Shown in pieces: positions 13,793 to 14,278 of a stretch of 14,278 bases of DNA (position 1 is the first letter of the stretch; every line of letters begins with the position of its first letter). The notes beneath the pieces were generated by a model. That model was not told the DNA's origin, did not search any database, and saw nothing but the letters and a program-made list of their open reading frames with translations. Made by a program: the position numbers and the translations under genes. Origin of the DNA: Sphingomonadales bacterium UBA7473 (GTDB lineage: Bacteria > Pseudomonadota > Alphaproteobacteria > Sphingomonadales > Sphingomonadaceae); the NCBI GenBank assembly GCA_002478575.1, contig DLOX01000149.1, positions 326 to 14,603 on the forward strand, written 5' to 3'.

Positions 13793-14278
13793 TTAATCCG
13801 CCCCAAGCGCCGCCACGAACTCCGGATCGCGAAAAGCCGCTGCGATGAGTTTGGGATAGAGATCGCTATAGTGATTGAAAGCTTGGGGCACGGCGGTGAC
13901 TGCCATGAAGGCCGAATCCCAAACATGCGTGACCCGGTAGGTGCGAGAGAATCGCACTGCGCCCCCTCTGCTCACCGAGAATTCAGCAGCCAAGGCGGCA
14001 TTGCCCTTTTTGAAATTCTCGCCCGCATCATTCTCAACTATGCGGCCTGAGATGCTTGCCGGGGCCGCCGGATCATATTTGCCAGACGCCTTAAGCTCCG
14101 ATTGGATGCTCGCCGCTAGATAGTCGGCAAATGTCCCTTTGCCAGGCGCCTTCATCGTAGAGCCGCGTATATTGATACTGCGATCTGCCATCCCTGAAAC
14201 TTTGGCATTGGTGAATGTGCCGACGCTTGCTACCTTGAAGGGGGGCGCCCGAAGCAAAGTCACCGCTTCAAAGCTTGG
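13793..14278 (-). CDS. Unrecognised protein, probably exported, N-terminus beyond right edge
   Basis: The frame is open to the right edge, so about 162 codons are visible and the true start is probably outside. A GTG at 14263 could be a start but gives no signal peptide, and the residues before it (PSFEAV) read as continuing protein. Visible features are SINIRGSTMKAPGKGTFADYLAASIQSEL, a KYDPAAPASISGRIVEN strand region, a serine- and arginine-rich beta stretch, and a C-terminal helix ending DPEFVAAL. The pattern recalls small periplasmic or lipoprotein domains of unknown function, but I cannot name one. It converges on the gene ending at 13789 with only 3 bp between the stop codons and no terminator hairpin. 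Confidence 0.7.
   Translation of the reverse strand, partial: PSFEAVTLLRAPPFKVASVGTFTNAKVSGMADRSINIRGSTMKAPGKGTFADYLAASIQSELKASGKYDPAAPASISGRIVENDAGENFKKGNAALAAEFSVSRGGAVRFSRTYRVTHVWDSAFMAVTAVPQAFNHYSDLYPKLIAAAFRDPEFVAALGAD

Overview
The window looks like chromosomal core sequence from an alphaproteobacterium, most likely of the Sphingomonadales. Four things suggest this. The F0 ATP synthase cluster has the order atpI-atpB-atpE-atpF'-atpF, with two b-type subunits and no F1 genes beside it. MraZ, RadC and subunit a have a sphingomonad-like sequence style. GC content is moderately high. TTG and GTG starts are frequent. The family assignments come from reading the sequence and memory of the families, not from a search.

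From base 10945 down to base 1 every gene lies on the minus strand. In transcription order they are: (i) a ydbH-ynbE-ydbL-like operon, predicted to make an inner-to-outer-membrane phospholipid bridge, its outer-membrane lipoprotein and a periplasmic partner; (ii) an exported alpha/beta hydrolase whose stop overlaps the start of a two-domain ChrA-type chromate transporter; (iii) after a 132-bp gap with a candidate promoter, the F0 cluster atpI-B-E-F'-F; (iv) a candidate promoter, a small single-span membrane protein and a lipoprotein related to the GldG/ABC_transp_aux family; (v) an array of 10-bp-spaced GGGAT-like repeats, then mraZ and the start of rsmH, which open the division and cell-wall (dcw) cluster continuing off the left edge.

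From about 11023 to 13789 four genes run on the plus strand in tight overlap: radC, a DUF1287 protein with a twin-arginine-like signal, a class I SAM methyltransferase with a long uncharacterised N-terminal region, and a small soluble protein. A convergent, unrecognised gene enters from the right edge and stops 3 bp from the end of that set.

No tRNA, rRNA, CRISPR array, insertion sequence or phage gene was seen. No stretch longer than about 155 bp lacks a gene. The points most worth a second look are the mraZ repeat array, the missing conventional start of the GldG-like lipoprotein, the hydrolase-ChrA coupling, and the methyltransferase with its small partner. None amounts to a demonstrated new system.
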